Shown piece after piece: positions 46,428 to 50,930 of a DNA stretch of 63,727 nucleotides. The first letter of the stretch is position 1. Each line of letters begins with the position of its first letter. A model generated the notes under the pieces. That model did no database searches and was not told where the DNA came from. It saw nothing but the letters and a program-made list of their open reading frames with translations. Source of the DNA: a virus; IMG/VR virus record IMGVR_UViG_3300033153_006754, positions 1 to 63,727 of that record, one strand, 5' to 3'. A program made the position numbers and the translations under genes.

Positions 46428-46506
46428 TGGTCGGGCCAGGAGGATTCGAACCTCCGGTCTCCTGCTCCCGAAGCAGGCGGCAACGGCCAAGCTTGCCCAT
46501 GGCCCG
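46428..46506 (-). tRNA. tRNA-Pro(CGG)
   Basis: Acceptor CGGGCCA with TGGCCCG, D-stem GGCA/TGCC, anticodon stem CCTGC/GCAGG with loop TTCGGGA, T-stem GGAGG/CCTCC, CCA encoded. Confidence 0.95.
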
Positions 46507-46584
46507 TGGTCGGGCGAGGAGGATTCGAACCTCCGATTTCCGGTCCCCCAGACCGGCGTCCACTCCAAACTGGACCGCCGCCCG
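46507..46584 (-). tRNA. tRNA-Pro(GGG)
   Basis: Acceptor CGGGCGG with TCGCCCG, D-stem GTCC/GGAC, anticodon stem CCGGT/ACCGG with loop CTGGGGG, T-stem GGAGG/CCTCC, CCA encoded. Confidence 0.93.
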
Positions 46585-46588
46585 ATAA

Positions 46589-46667
46589 TGGTCGGGGTGA
46601 CTGGATTCGAACCAGCGAATCTCCTGCTCCCAAAGCAGGCGCCCTGGCCAGGCTGGGCTACACCCCG
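46589..46667 (-). tRNA. tRNA-Pro(TGG)
   Basis: Acceptor CGGGGTG with CACCCCG, D-stem GCCC/GGGC, anticodon stem CCTGC/GCAGG with loop TTTGGGA, T-loop TTCGAAT, CCA encoded. With the two preceding genes it completes a Pro set. Confidence 0.95.
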
Positions 46668-46669
46668 TT

Positions 46670-46745
46670 TGGCTCCCCAGGTGGGGTTCGAACCCACAAC
46701 CTCCCGGTTAACGGCCGGGCGCTCTTCCACATGAGCTTCCGAGGA
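46670..46745 (-). tRNA. tRNA-Asn(GTT)
   Basis: Acceptor TCCTCGG with CTGGGGA, D-stem GCTC/GAGC, anticodon stem CCCGG/CCGGG with loop CCGTTAA, T-stem GTGGG/CCCAC, CCA encoded. Confidence 0.95.
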
Positions 46746-46749
46746 TCAC

Positions 46750-46823
46750 TGGAGCCACCGGGTGGAATCGAACCACCATTTCATCCTTACCAAGGACGTG
46801 TTCTGCCGTTTAACTACGGCGGC
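46750..46823 (-). tRNA. tRNA-Thr(GGT)
   Basis: Acceptor GCCGCCG with CGGTGGC, anticodon stem CGTCC/GGATG with loop TTGGTAA, T-stem GGTGG/CCACC, CCA encoded. One D-stem pair is non-canonical. Confidence 0.93.
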
Positions 46824-46826
46824 TTA

Positions 46827-46890
46827 TGGAGCGGGGACTGAAGCCGGTGCCAGCCCCAGAGATTAAGTCCCAGGATCGAGGGAGCCCCGC
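46827..46890 (-). ncRNA. Degenerate tRNA-like element
   Basis: A 64-base gap-filler between two tRNAs. Acceptor-like ends GCGGGGC and TCCCCGC with encoded CCA, and a D-arm-like TCCC/GGGA stem are visible, and a CTTAATC string recalls an anticodon loop (TAA). But there is no normal T-arm, and the remaining bases prefer an alternative GGGGCTG/CAGTCCCC hairpin. Probably a decayed tRNA-Leu or a tRNA-derived structural RNA. Confidence 0.45.
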
Positions 46891-46964
46891 TGGAGCCATC
46901 GGCCAGAATCGAACTGGCGTCTGCTGAGTACGAAACAGCTATTCTGCCCCTGAACTACGATGAC
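46891..46964 (-). tRNA. tRNA-Thr(CGT)
   Basis: Acceptor GTCATCG with CGATGGC, D-stem GTTC/GAAT, anticodon stem GCTG/CAGC with loop TTCGTAC (loop-closing T-T mismatch), T-stem GCCAG/CTGGC, CCA encoded. Confidence 0.9.
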
Positions 46965-46974
46965 AGTAGGAAGG

Positions 46975-47061
46975 TGGCGGAAGACGTAGGAGTCGAACCT
47001 AATGCCTCTCGACACGATCCGGTTAGCAACCGGTCCCCAGTCCACACCGAGTTCATCTTCC
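46975..47061 (-). tRNA. tRNA-Ser(GCT)
   Basis: Class II tRNA of 87 bases with a long variable arm. Acceptor GGAAGAT with GTCTTCC, anticodon stem CCGG/CCGG with loop TTGCTAA, T-loop TTCGACT, discriminator G and CCA encoded. Confidence 0.93.
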
Positions 47062-47138
47062 TGGAGACCCCGGTCGGACTCGAACCGACTAAGGTAGGGT
47101 TTGCAATCCTACGCCTCGTCCACTTCGGCATCAGGGCC
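47062..47138 (-). tRNA. tRNA-Cys(GCA)
   Basis: Acceptor GGCCCTG with CGGGGTC, D-arm GCC/GGC, anticodon loop TTGCAAA in a TAGG/CCTA stem with a mismatched loop-closing pair, T-stem GTCGG/CCGAC, discriminator T and CCA encoded. Confidence 0.92.
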
Positions 47139-47228
47139 TGGCGGTGGGCGGAGGAGTCGAACCCCTGTCATATTTCAGACCGCACGGCTTTCGAGGCCGC
47201 CCCCAGTCCAACACCGGGGTCACCCACC
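47139..47228 (-). tRNA. tRNA-Ser(CGA)
   Basis: Class II tRNA with long variable arm. Acceptor GGTGGGT with GCCCACC, D-stem CCC/GGG, anticodon stem GCGGC/GCCGT with loop CTCGAAA, T-loop TTCGACT, discriminator G, CCA encoded. Confidence 0.93.
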
Positions 47229-47236
47229 ATAACAAA

Positions 47237-47323
47237 CGGCAGGGCTGGGATTCGAACCCAGGAGACCTCTCAGTCTACACGCTTTCCAAGCGAGCGCTTT
47301 CAGCCGGACTCAGCCACCCTGCC
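47237..47323 (-). tRNA. tRNA-Ser(GGA)
   Basis: Class II tRNA. Acceptor GGCAGGG with CCCTGCC, anticodon stem CTCGC/GCGTG with loop TTGGAAA, T-stem CTGGG/CCCAG, discriminator G. No CCA encoded. It is the first tRNA behind the structured RNA at 47324-47530. Confidence 0.93.
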
Positions 47324-47530
47324 AGTAGGGTAATAGGTAGGAGAGGCCTCGTCTGGCCTCCCTTCTCCGAGTGCCTTATGATCGGCAACACGAAGAGGGG
47401 AAACTTCGCGCATTGGGCCAGCGCCGGGTCGTTCGACCCAGCTGCTGTCTCCTTCGTTGGAGTGTTGTGCGAAGCATCGAGAACCTCTTATTGCGTACCG
47501 GCGCTAAAGGCCGGCGATGAATATATTCTC
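47324..47530 (-). ncRNA. Structured non-coding RNA in the tRNA array (copy A)
   Basis: A 207-base stretch without tRNA or open frame starts at a family promoter (47531-47558) and ends against tRNA-Ser. Visible pairings: a long-range perfect 8-bp stem AGCGCCGG/CCGGCGCT (47420-47427 with 47498-47505), a GGGTCG/CGACCC palindrome, a 7-bp CGCGAAG/CTTCGTG hairpin, and a final hairpin with GGAGGCC/GGCCT-CTCC arms. Could be a leader, a small RNA, or a spacer with processing sites. Confidence 0.55.
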
Positions 47531-47558
47531 AGTGTACAGATGCCGAGAACGAAGTCAA
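47531..47558 (-). promoter_or_regulatory. Promoter within the tRNA array
   Basis: Minus strand TTGACT, 16-base spacer, TACACT. Same -35, spacing and nearly same -10 as the promoters at 49024, 50317 and 58091. Precedes a structured RNA and the Ser/Cys/Thr half of the array. Confidence 0.75.
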
Positions 47559-47569
47559 GTACTTTCTGA

Positions 47570-47643
47570 GGTGAACGGAGGGATTCGAACCCTCTCCTCG
47601 AGAGTCACAATCTCGTATGCTGACCACTTACACCACATTCAAC
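47570..47643 (-). tRNA. tRNA-His(GTG)
   Basis: Anticodon stem CGAGA/TCTCG with loop TTGTGAC; T-stem GAGGG/CCCTC. A G at position -1 opposite discriminator C is encoded, the histidine identity feature. No CCA encoded. The 1-72 pair is mismatched. Confidence 0.93.
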
Positions 47644-47718
47644 TGGTGACCCAGGCAGGAGTCGAACCTGCGTTAAGGAGTTATAAGCTCCCCGTTCTAG
47701 CCGTTGAACTACTGGGCC
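47644..47718 (-). tRNA. tRNA-Ile(TAT)
   Basis: Acceptor GGCCCAG with CTGGGTC, D-stem GTTC/GAAC, anticodon stem GGGAG/CTCCT with loop CTTATAA, T-stem GCAGG/CCTGC, CCA encoded. Anticodon TAT reads ATA; bacteria more often use a CAT anticodon with lysidine. Confidence 0.93.
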
Positions 47719-47762
47719 GCAACGTTCAGCTGCGGCTTGATATTCGTTCGTGTTCCATCTAT

Positions 47763-47832
47763 AGCGGGGAGGGGAATCGAACCCCCGAGACCAAGGTTAT
47801 GAGCCCCGGCTAAGCACCAACGCTTGCCCCGC
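47763..47832 (-). tRNA. tRNA with CAT anticodon (probably Met)
   Basis: Short 70-base tRNA. Acceptor GCGGGG with CCCCGC, D-arm AAGC/GCTT, anticodon stem CGGGG/CCTTG with loop CTCATAA, T-stem GGGGG/CCCCT. No CCA encoded, and C7-T66 is unpaired. The anticodon stem lacks the GGG/CCC pairs of initiator tRNA, so elongator Met is likelier; Ile2 is possible but a TAT Ile tRNA is present. A 44-base spacer lies on its 3' side. Confidence 0.8.
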
Positions 47833-47840
47833 GTCACTGA

Positions 47841-47913
47841 TGTCCTCGCTGGGATTCGAACCCAGACTCGACTGTATTTAAGACAGCTGGCTTTGCCGTT
47901 AGCCTACGAGGAC
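47841..47913 (-). tRNA. Class I tRNA with TAA anticodon
   Basis: Good cloverleaf: acceptor GTCCTCG with CGAGGAC, D-stem GGCT/AGCC, anticodon stem GCTGT/ACAGT with loop CTTAAAT, T-stem CTGGG/CCCAG, discriminator A. No CCA. The anticodon TAA would read TTA (Leu), yet there is only a five-base variable loop, whereas the other Leu tRNAs here have long variable arms. The amino acid is therefore uncertain. Confidence 0.88.
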
Positions 47914-47926
47914 AGCTGATTCCTGC

Positions 47927-48010
47927 TGGTACCGGAGACAGGATTCGAACCTGCAAGCCTTTCGGCGGTGCGTTCTGAGCGCACTGCGTTTACCATTTCA
48001 CCACTCCGGC
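47927..48010 (-). tRNA. tRNA-Leu(CAG)
   Basis: Class II, long variable arm. Acceptor GCCGGAG with CTCCGGT, anticodon stem GTGCG/CGCAC with loop CTCAGAA, T-loop TTCGAAT, CCA encoded. Confidence 0.95.
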
Positions 48011-48095
48011 TGGTGCCCAGGGTGGGAGTCGAACCCACAAGCCGCAAGGCACATGGCTCTCAACCATGCGTGTTTACCTGTTTCACCACCTGGAC
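48011..48095 (-). tRNA. tRNA-Leu(GAG)
   Basis: Class II. Acceptor GTCCAGG with CCTGGGC, anticodon stem CATGG/CCATG with loop TTGAGAG, T-stem GTGGG/CCCAC, CCA encoded. Confidence 0.95.
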
Positions 48096-48099
48096 ATTC

Positions 48100-48184
48100 T
48101 GGTACGGAAGGTGAGATTCGAACTCACACGCCTTGCGGCACAGAGGTTTGAGCTCTGCGCGTCTACCTGTTCCGCCACTCCCGC
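48100..48184 (-). tRNA. tRNA-Leu(CAA)
   Basis: Class II. Acceptor GCGGGAG with CTTCCGT, anticodon stem CAGAG/CTCTG with loop CTCAAAC, T-loop TTCGAAT, CCA encoded. Confidence 0.95.
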
Positions 48185-48187
48185 TAC

Positions 48188-48259
48188 TACGGCCACGGAG
48201 AGTTGAACTCCGGTCTCCGGGGTGAAAACCCGGTATCCTTGCCACTGGACGACAGCCGC
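48188..48259 (-). tRNA. tRNA-Glu(TTC)
   Basis: Acceptor GCGGCTG with TGGCCGT (several G-T pairs), D-stem GTCC/GGAT, anticodon stem CCGGG/CCCGG with loop TTTTCAC, T-loop TTCAACT. No CCA encoded. Confidence 0.93.
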
Positions 48260-48262
48260 TCA

Positions 48263-48334
48263 TACCCCTACAGAGAGTCGAACTCTGGTCTGCTGGATGA
48301 GAACCAGCTATCCTTGCCACTAGACGATAGGGGC
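48263..48334 (-). tRNA. tRNA-Glu(CTC)
   Basis: Acceptor GCCCCTA with TAGGGGT, D-arm as in the TTC isoacceptor, anticodon stem GCTGG/CCAGC with loop TTCTCAT, T-stem CAGAG/CTCTG. No CCA encoded. Confidence 0.94.
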
Positions 48335-48412
48335 TGGTAGGCCCGGTCGGACTCGAACCGACATGACCCCTGCGTGTAAAACAGGTGCTTGGCCAAGTTA
48401 AGCTACGGACCT
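48335..48412 (-). tRNA. tRNA-Val(TAC)
   Basis: Acceptor AGGTCCG with CGGGCCT, D-stem GCTT/AAGC, anticodon stem CCTGT/GCAGG with loop TTTACAC, T-stem GTCGG/CCGAC, CCA encoded. The only Val tRNA seen. Confidence 0.94.
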
Positions 48413-48416
48413 ATGC

Positions 48417-48477
48417 GGAAGCGTCACCGGACTACGCACGTGTGGAAGCACGGAACGTAGCACCCGGCTCAGCTTCC
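48417..48477 (-). ncRNA. Long nested hairpin between tRNA genes
   Basis: A 61-base spacer folds as one rod: GGAAGC/GCTTCC, then CCGG/CCGG, CTACG/CGTAG and CGTG/CACG around a small loop. It replaces a tRNA in size and spacing, between tRNA-Val and tRNA-Asp, but has no D- or T-arm. Possibly a processing signal or remnant. Confidence 0.55.
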
Positions 48478-48553
48478 TGGCGGGACTCACGGGGATCGAA
48501 CCCGCAACCTCCGGATCGACAGTCCGGCGCTCTTCCAATTGAGCTTCAGTCCC
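48478..48553 (-). tRNA. tRNA-Asp(GTC)
   Basis: Acceptor GGGACT with AGTCCC (7-66 mismatch), D-stem GCTC/GAGC, anticodon stem CCGGA/TCCGG with loop CTGTCGA, T-loop TTCGATC, discriminator G and CCA encoded. Confidence 0.94.
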
Positions 48554-48558
48554 GTTTC

Positions 48559-48634
48559 TGGTGGATAACGGTGGGACTCGAACCCACAACTCCTGGGTGC
48601 AAACCAAGTGTGTTCCCAATTACACCACGCTCCC
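48559..48634 (-). tRNA. tRNA-Ala(TGC), bulged acceptor stem
   Basis: Anticodon stem CTTGG/CCAGG with loop TTTGCAC, T-stem GTGGG/CCCAC, CCA encoded. The 5' acceptor strand GGGAGCG has seven bases but the 3' strand CGTTATCC has eight; all seven pairs form if one A bulges, and this places a G3-T pair at the alanine identity position. A second tRNA-Ala(TGC) follows. Confidence 0.85.
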
Positions 48635-48711
48635 TGGTGGACCCTGTCAGAGTCGAACTGACCGCCTCCTGCGTGCAAAACAGGCGCTCTACCCAGATGA
48701 GCTAAGGGCCC
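48635..48711 (-). tRNA. tRNA-Ala(TGC)
   Basis: Acceptor GGGCCCT with AGGGTCC, including the G3-T70 pair of alanine tRNAs, D-stem GCTC/GAGC, anticodon stem CCTGT/GCAGG with loop TTTGCAC, CCA encoded. Confidence 0.96.
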
Positions 48712-48722
48712 ATATGTAGTAT

Positions 48723-48797
48723 TGGTAGCCCCGGAGGGAGTTGAACCCTTCGTTTGCGGTTTATCAGACCGCTGTTCTGCCGTTGAACTACGGAGCT
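48723..48797 (-). tRNA. tRNA-Ile(GAT)
   Basis: Acceptor AGCTCCG with CGGGGCT, D-stem GTTC/GAAC, anticodon stem GCGGT/ACCGC with loop CTGATAA, T-loop TTCAACT, CCA encoded. Confidence 0.95.
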
Positions 48798-49020
48798 TCT
48801 TAGTTGAGGTCTCGAGGAAGTTTGGAGAAGACTTGCGGGAGACCTCAGCGTCGGTTACGCCGCGATCTCCATAATATCCAGAACGGCGGCGCCCACGACG
48901 ATGTCGTGTTCTAGGTGAAGTCGTATGTGTAACTTCTGCCGCTGCACTTCTGGTCTCCAGTTATAGGGGACGCCGGCACGGGGTCTTTACAGCCCGTACC
49001 GACGTCAGGTTCGATCCGTA
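48798..49020 (-). ncRNA. Structured non-coding RNA in the tRNA array (copy B)
   Basis: About 220 bases between a family promoter (49024-49051) and tRNA-Ile, with no tRNA and no open frame of note. It holds a chain of hairpins: a 14-bp stem (48969-48982 with 48993-49006) whose loop starts CTGTAAA, the Tyr anticodon loop sequence; CTGG/CCAG; GAAGT/ACTTC; CACGAC/GTCGTG; GCCGC/GCGGC; and GAGGTCTC/GAGACCTC. Same arrangement as copy A: promoter, structured RNA, then tRNAs. Confidence 0.6.
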
Positions 49021-49021
49021 T

Positions 49022-49309
49022 TTAGTGTACGGATGCCAGCACAAAAGTCAAGTTCAATCTGCCAACTTTTACTGTCTCGCCGTCAATCACCTTCCGGAAC
49101 AGCCGTGGCTTGTTCTTCTTCACTTGGCTGGTGCTGGGGAAGAGGCCCAGCTCAACTAGAGCTCGAGCTAAGAATGACTCGTCTGTTCGCACAATCATAT
49201 CTGCCTTCGGTAAGGTGTTGTTGTTAAGGATCCCCTTCACGAGCATGATCGCTTCGCGTACGGGGAGCTCCCATGATGCAACTACTGCTGGCTGTAAGAT
49301 CTCAATCAT
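49022..49309 (-). CDS. Small protein in the tRNA array, weakly S4-like
   Basis: 95 residues. The C-terminal half (FLARALVELGLFPSTSQVKK then a VKVGRLNLTF end) faintly recalls S4-type RNA-binding domains (LV-GL-S--V pattern), the kind found at the end of tyrosyl-tRNA synthetases, but with no decisive residue. Position inside a tRNA array makes RNA binding attractive. No close ribosome binding site (GGTGTGG region of the adjacent tRNA lies upstream), so expression level may be low. Confidence 0.55.
   Translation of the reverse strand: MIEILQPAVVASWELPVREAIMLVKGILNNNTLPKADMIVRTDESFLARALVELGLFPSTSQVKKNKPRLFRKVIDGETVKVGRLNLTFVLASVH
49024..49051 (-). promoter_or_regulatory. Promoter for structured RNA and tRNAs
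   Basis: Minus strand TTGACT, 16-base spacer, TACACT, identical in boxes and spacing to the promoter at 47531. It overlaps the 3' end of the 95-residue gene. Confidence 0.75.
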
Positions 49310-49386
49310 TGGTGTGGGTACAGGGATTCGAACCCTGACTGCCAGCTTGGAAGACTGGCGTGCTGGCCGTTGAACACTACACCCAC
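49310..49386 (-). tRNA. tRNA-Gly(TCC)
   Basis: Acceptor GTGGGTG with TACCCAC, D-arm GTG/CAC, anticodon stem CCAGT/GCTGG with loop CTTCCAA, T-stem CAGGG/CCCTG, CCA encoded. Confidence 0.94.
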
Positions 49387-49410
49387 AAATTCAAGGGACT
49401 GCATTAGATC

Positions 49411-49620
49411 TCATTCAACCACTTCCAGTATAGCCTCGAGCCCTGATCCTTCTGGGCTGAGCTTGACTAAAGGCCTGGACCTTATGACCTCAGCAATCTC
49501 ATCAGTGATATCGGGACCACCGATCTCACAAGTACCGTCCGGTCCTGTCTTGGCCGTGATGAAACCGTCCTTGAGCTTGATGAAGAACGTTGCCATTGGA
49601 GTGCCTATGGAAACTTTCAT
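49411..49620 (-). CDS. Small acidic protein in the tRNA array
   Basis: 69 residues: MKVSIGTPMATFFIKLKDGF, then an acidic, mainly beta-to-helix sequence ending LEAILEVVE. Not recognised. A strong extended -10 (49656-49664) lies 36 bases upstream. The small size and place among tRNAs suggest an accessory regulator; no function can be read from the sequence. Confidence 0.6.
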   Translation of the reverse strand: MKVSIGTPMATFFIKLKDGFITAKTGPDGTCEIGGPDITDEIAEVIRSRPLVKLSPEGSGLEAILEVVE

Positions 49621-49655
49621 TAGAGGCCCTCAAAAAGGTTATTGATCTATTGGAC

Positions 49656-49664
49656 ATTATATCA
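49656..49664 (-). promoter_or_regulatory. Extended -10 promoter
   Basis: Minus strand TGATATAAT: a perfect TATAAT with an upstream TG. There is no clear -35 because the tRNA-Lys gene lies there. It would drive the 69-residue gene and following tRNAs. Confidence 0.6.
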
Positions 49665-49669
49665 ACTAA

Positions 49670-49743
49670 TGCCCCCGGTAGGATTCGAACCTACATCTAT
49701 CCGGTTAAAAGCCGGATGTTCTACTCCATTGAACTACAGAGGC
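49670..49743 (-). tRNA. tRNA-Lys(TTT)
   Basis: Acceptor GCCTCTG with CGGGGGC, D-stem GTTC/GAAC, anticodon stem TCCGG/CCGGA with loop CTTTTAA, T-stem GTAGG/CCTAC. No CCA encoded (ATTA). Confidence 0.94.
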
Positions 49744-49745
49744 TC

Positions 49746-49820
49746 TGGTGGGCCGAAAGAGATTTGAACTCTTATCTAACGGATTAAGAATCCGTCGCTC
49801 TACCATTGAGCTATCGACCC
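49746..49820 (-). tRNA. tRNA-Lys(CTT)
   Basis: Acceptor GGGTCGA with TCGGCCC, D-stem GCTC/GAGC, anticodon stem ACGGA/TCCGT with loop TTCTTAA, T-loop TTCAAAT, CCA encoded. Confidence 0.95.
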
Positions 49821-49827
49821 ATGCTGA

Positions 49828-49898
49828 TGCGGGCAGATGGAGTCGAACCACCGTCGACTGTGATCAGCAGTCTGCTCTACCACTGAGCTATACCTCAC
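49828..49898 (-). tRNA. tRNA-Ile(GAT), second copy, bulged acceptor stem
   Basis: Anticodon stem GACTG/CAGTC with loop CTGATCA, D-stem GCTC/GAGC, T-stem GGTGG/CCATC. The 5' acceptor strand GTGAGGTA has eight bases against TGCCCGC; all pairs form if one A bulges. No CCA encoded. Distinct from the Ile(GAT) at 48723. Confidence 0.85.
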
Positions 49899-49982
49899 TG
49901 GTGCGCCGGGTTGGAGTCGAACCAACACAGTACTAGACGGGTGGGTTACAGCCACTTGAGCTCACCAATGCTCAGCCGACAC
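49899..49982 (-). tRNA. tRNA-Tyr(GTA)
   Basis: Class II with long variable arm. Acceptor GTGTCGG with CCGGCGC, D-stem GAGC/GCTC, anticodon stem GTGG/CCAC with loop CTGTAAC, T-stem GTTGG/CCAAC, CCA encoded. Confidence 0.94.
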
Positions 49983-50056
49983 TGGTGGGCCGAGATGGAA
50001 TCGAACCATCATTACCGCATCTTCAGTGCGGCGCTCTACCACTGAGCTACCGACCC
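49983..50056 (-). tRNA. tRNA-Phe(GAA)
   Basis: Acceptor GGGTCGG with TCGGCCC, D-stem GCTC/GAGC, anticodon stem CCGCA/TGCGG with loop CTGAAGA, T-stem GATGG/CCATC, CCA encoded. Confidence 0.95.
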
Positions 50057-50059
50057 AGA

Positions 50060-50130
50060 AGCGACTGGAGAGAATCGAACTCTCGTGTCCAGCTTGGGAA
50101 GCTGACGCTTTACCACTAAGCTACAATCGC
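50060..50130 (-). tRNA. tRNA-Gly(CCC)
   Basis: Acceptor GCGATTG with CAGTCGC, D-stem GCTT/AAGC, anticodon stem TCAGC/GCTGG with loop TTCCCAA, T-stem GAGAG/CTCTC, discriminator T. No CCA encoded. Confidence 0.94.
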
Positions 50131-50136
50131 GTTAGT

Positions 50137-50210
50137 TGGTGTGGCTGGCGAGAATCGAACTCGCATTGCCTGCGTGGCGGGCAGGTATCTTACCGTTGGA
50201 TCACAACCAC
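50137..50210 (-). tRNA. tRNA-Gly(GCC)
   Basis: First tRNA of the array. Acceptor GTGGTTG with CAGCCAC, anticodon stem CCTGC/GCAGG with loop CCGCCAC, T-stem GCGAG/CTCGC, CCA encoded. Its first four bases also belong to the 3' strand of the leader's 10-bp closing stem. Confidence 0.94.
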
Positions 50211-50316
50211 AGACAGGAGAGGTTCATCCGCAATATCGGAACGAACCTCGGGCGGTAAATCGCCCTCGGAGCGGATAGGTGGGCTTTCGTTTATATCTGT
50301 CTGTGGCCATGAACTT
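50207..50316 (-). ncRNA. Structured leader of the tRNA operon with a pseudoknot
   Basis: Between the array promoter and the first tRNA. A perfect 10-bp pair closes it (50297-50306 with 50207-50216); inside are GGGCG/CGCCC (50250-50254 with 50261-50265) and AGGTTC/GAACCT (50220-50225 with 50243-50248), and the loop of the latter (TCCGC side, 50227-50231) pairs with 50271-50275, making a pseudoknot. The closing stem's 3' strand includes the first four bases of tRNA-Gly, so leader folding and tRNA folding compete. Confidence 0.65.
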
Positions 50317-50344
50317 AGTATACGTATCAGGAGGGCGGAGTCAA
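50317..50344 (-). promoter_or_regulatory. Main promoter of the tRNA array
   Basis: Minus strand TTGACT, 16-base spacer, TATACT, in the gap between the methyltransferase gene and the first tRNA. The best match of the promoter family in this window. Confidence 0.8.
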
Positions 50345-50348
50345 GTCC

Positions 50349-50930
50349 TTAGGATAAAAGACTCAACTCCATGGAGCAGTGCTCATCGGGACCCAGCTTA
50401 TCAAGATCTTCAACGCACTGAACCTTGAACCACTCGTGGACGTATGCGATCTTCCAACAGCCATTGGCAGCAATGAGGTTGAACACAGTATCACCGAAGT
50501 CATTGGCTGAGCGAGTGTGTATGTAGAGGCGGGACGTCATCCTGCTAAGGTCAGTGAGTATGGAGTCCAGGTCATGATGCTCGAGGTGTTGCAGCACCAG
50601 AGATACCAGAACTGAGTCAAAGGTCATAGTCCGGACCGCTTCCCAGTTGCTCTCCAGCACAACGTTCGAAGGTATTGAACCCAGCCCCTCTTCCACCAGA
50701 CTCAGCATGCCTTCAAAGTCGTACCCAACGACCTCATCTGCTCTAGCCGCAAGCTCCTTCAGGTTCCGGCCTACTCCACACCCGAAGTCCAGCACACGAT
50801 TGCCGAAGGACGCACGTTGCATCAATCCAATGTCCGCCGGCAATGGTCCTTCTCTAGATCCCCATCCTGATAGAACGCGCTCCCTAGCTGACTTCAAGTC
50901 TCCAGGATCACGCCACTTGTCATATCTCAT
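50349..50930 (-). CDS. Class I SAM-dependent methyltransferase
   Basis: 193 residues. VLDFGCGVGRNL (about 46-57) is the glycine-rich SAM-binding motif I; an acidic residue follows in VVGYDFEGM (motif II), and VLVSLVLQHLEHHD (about 106-120) is motif IV-like. No target-recognition domain, so the substrate (small molecule, sugar, RNA or protein) cannot be read. The start overlaps the stop of the preceding mini-gene (ATGA). Last gene of the accessory operon, next to the tRNA array; tRNA modification is one possibility. Confidence 0.8.
   Translation of the reverse strand: MRYDKWRDPGDLKSARERVLSGWGSREGPLPADIGLMQRASFGNRVLDFGCGVGRNLKELAARADEVVGYDFEGMLSLVEEGLGSIPSNVVLESNWEAVRTMTFDSVLVSLVLQHLEHHDLDSILTDLSRMTSRLYIHTRSANDFGDTVFNLIAANGCWKIAYVHEWFKVQCVEDLDKLGPDEHCSMELSLLS

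Noticed and set aside
48964-49019. A second tRNA-Tyr
   Set aside because: Only the anticodon hairpin is present with a 14-bp stem; no acceptor, D-arm or correctly paired T-arm on either strand, and a complete tRNA-Tyr lies at 49899.
47324-49020. tmRNA candidate among the structured RNAs
   Set aside because: No tRNA-Ala-like ends, no tag reading frame ending in hydrophobic residues before a stop; only hairpins.
45700-50350. Many open frames on both strands across the tRNA array
   Set aside because: They translate tRNA T-arms (repeated GFEP/SNPA-type words) and have no ribosome sites; they are artefacts of tRNA sequence.
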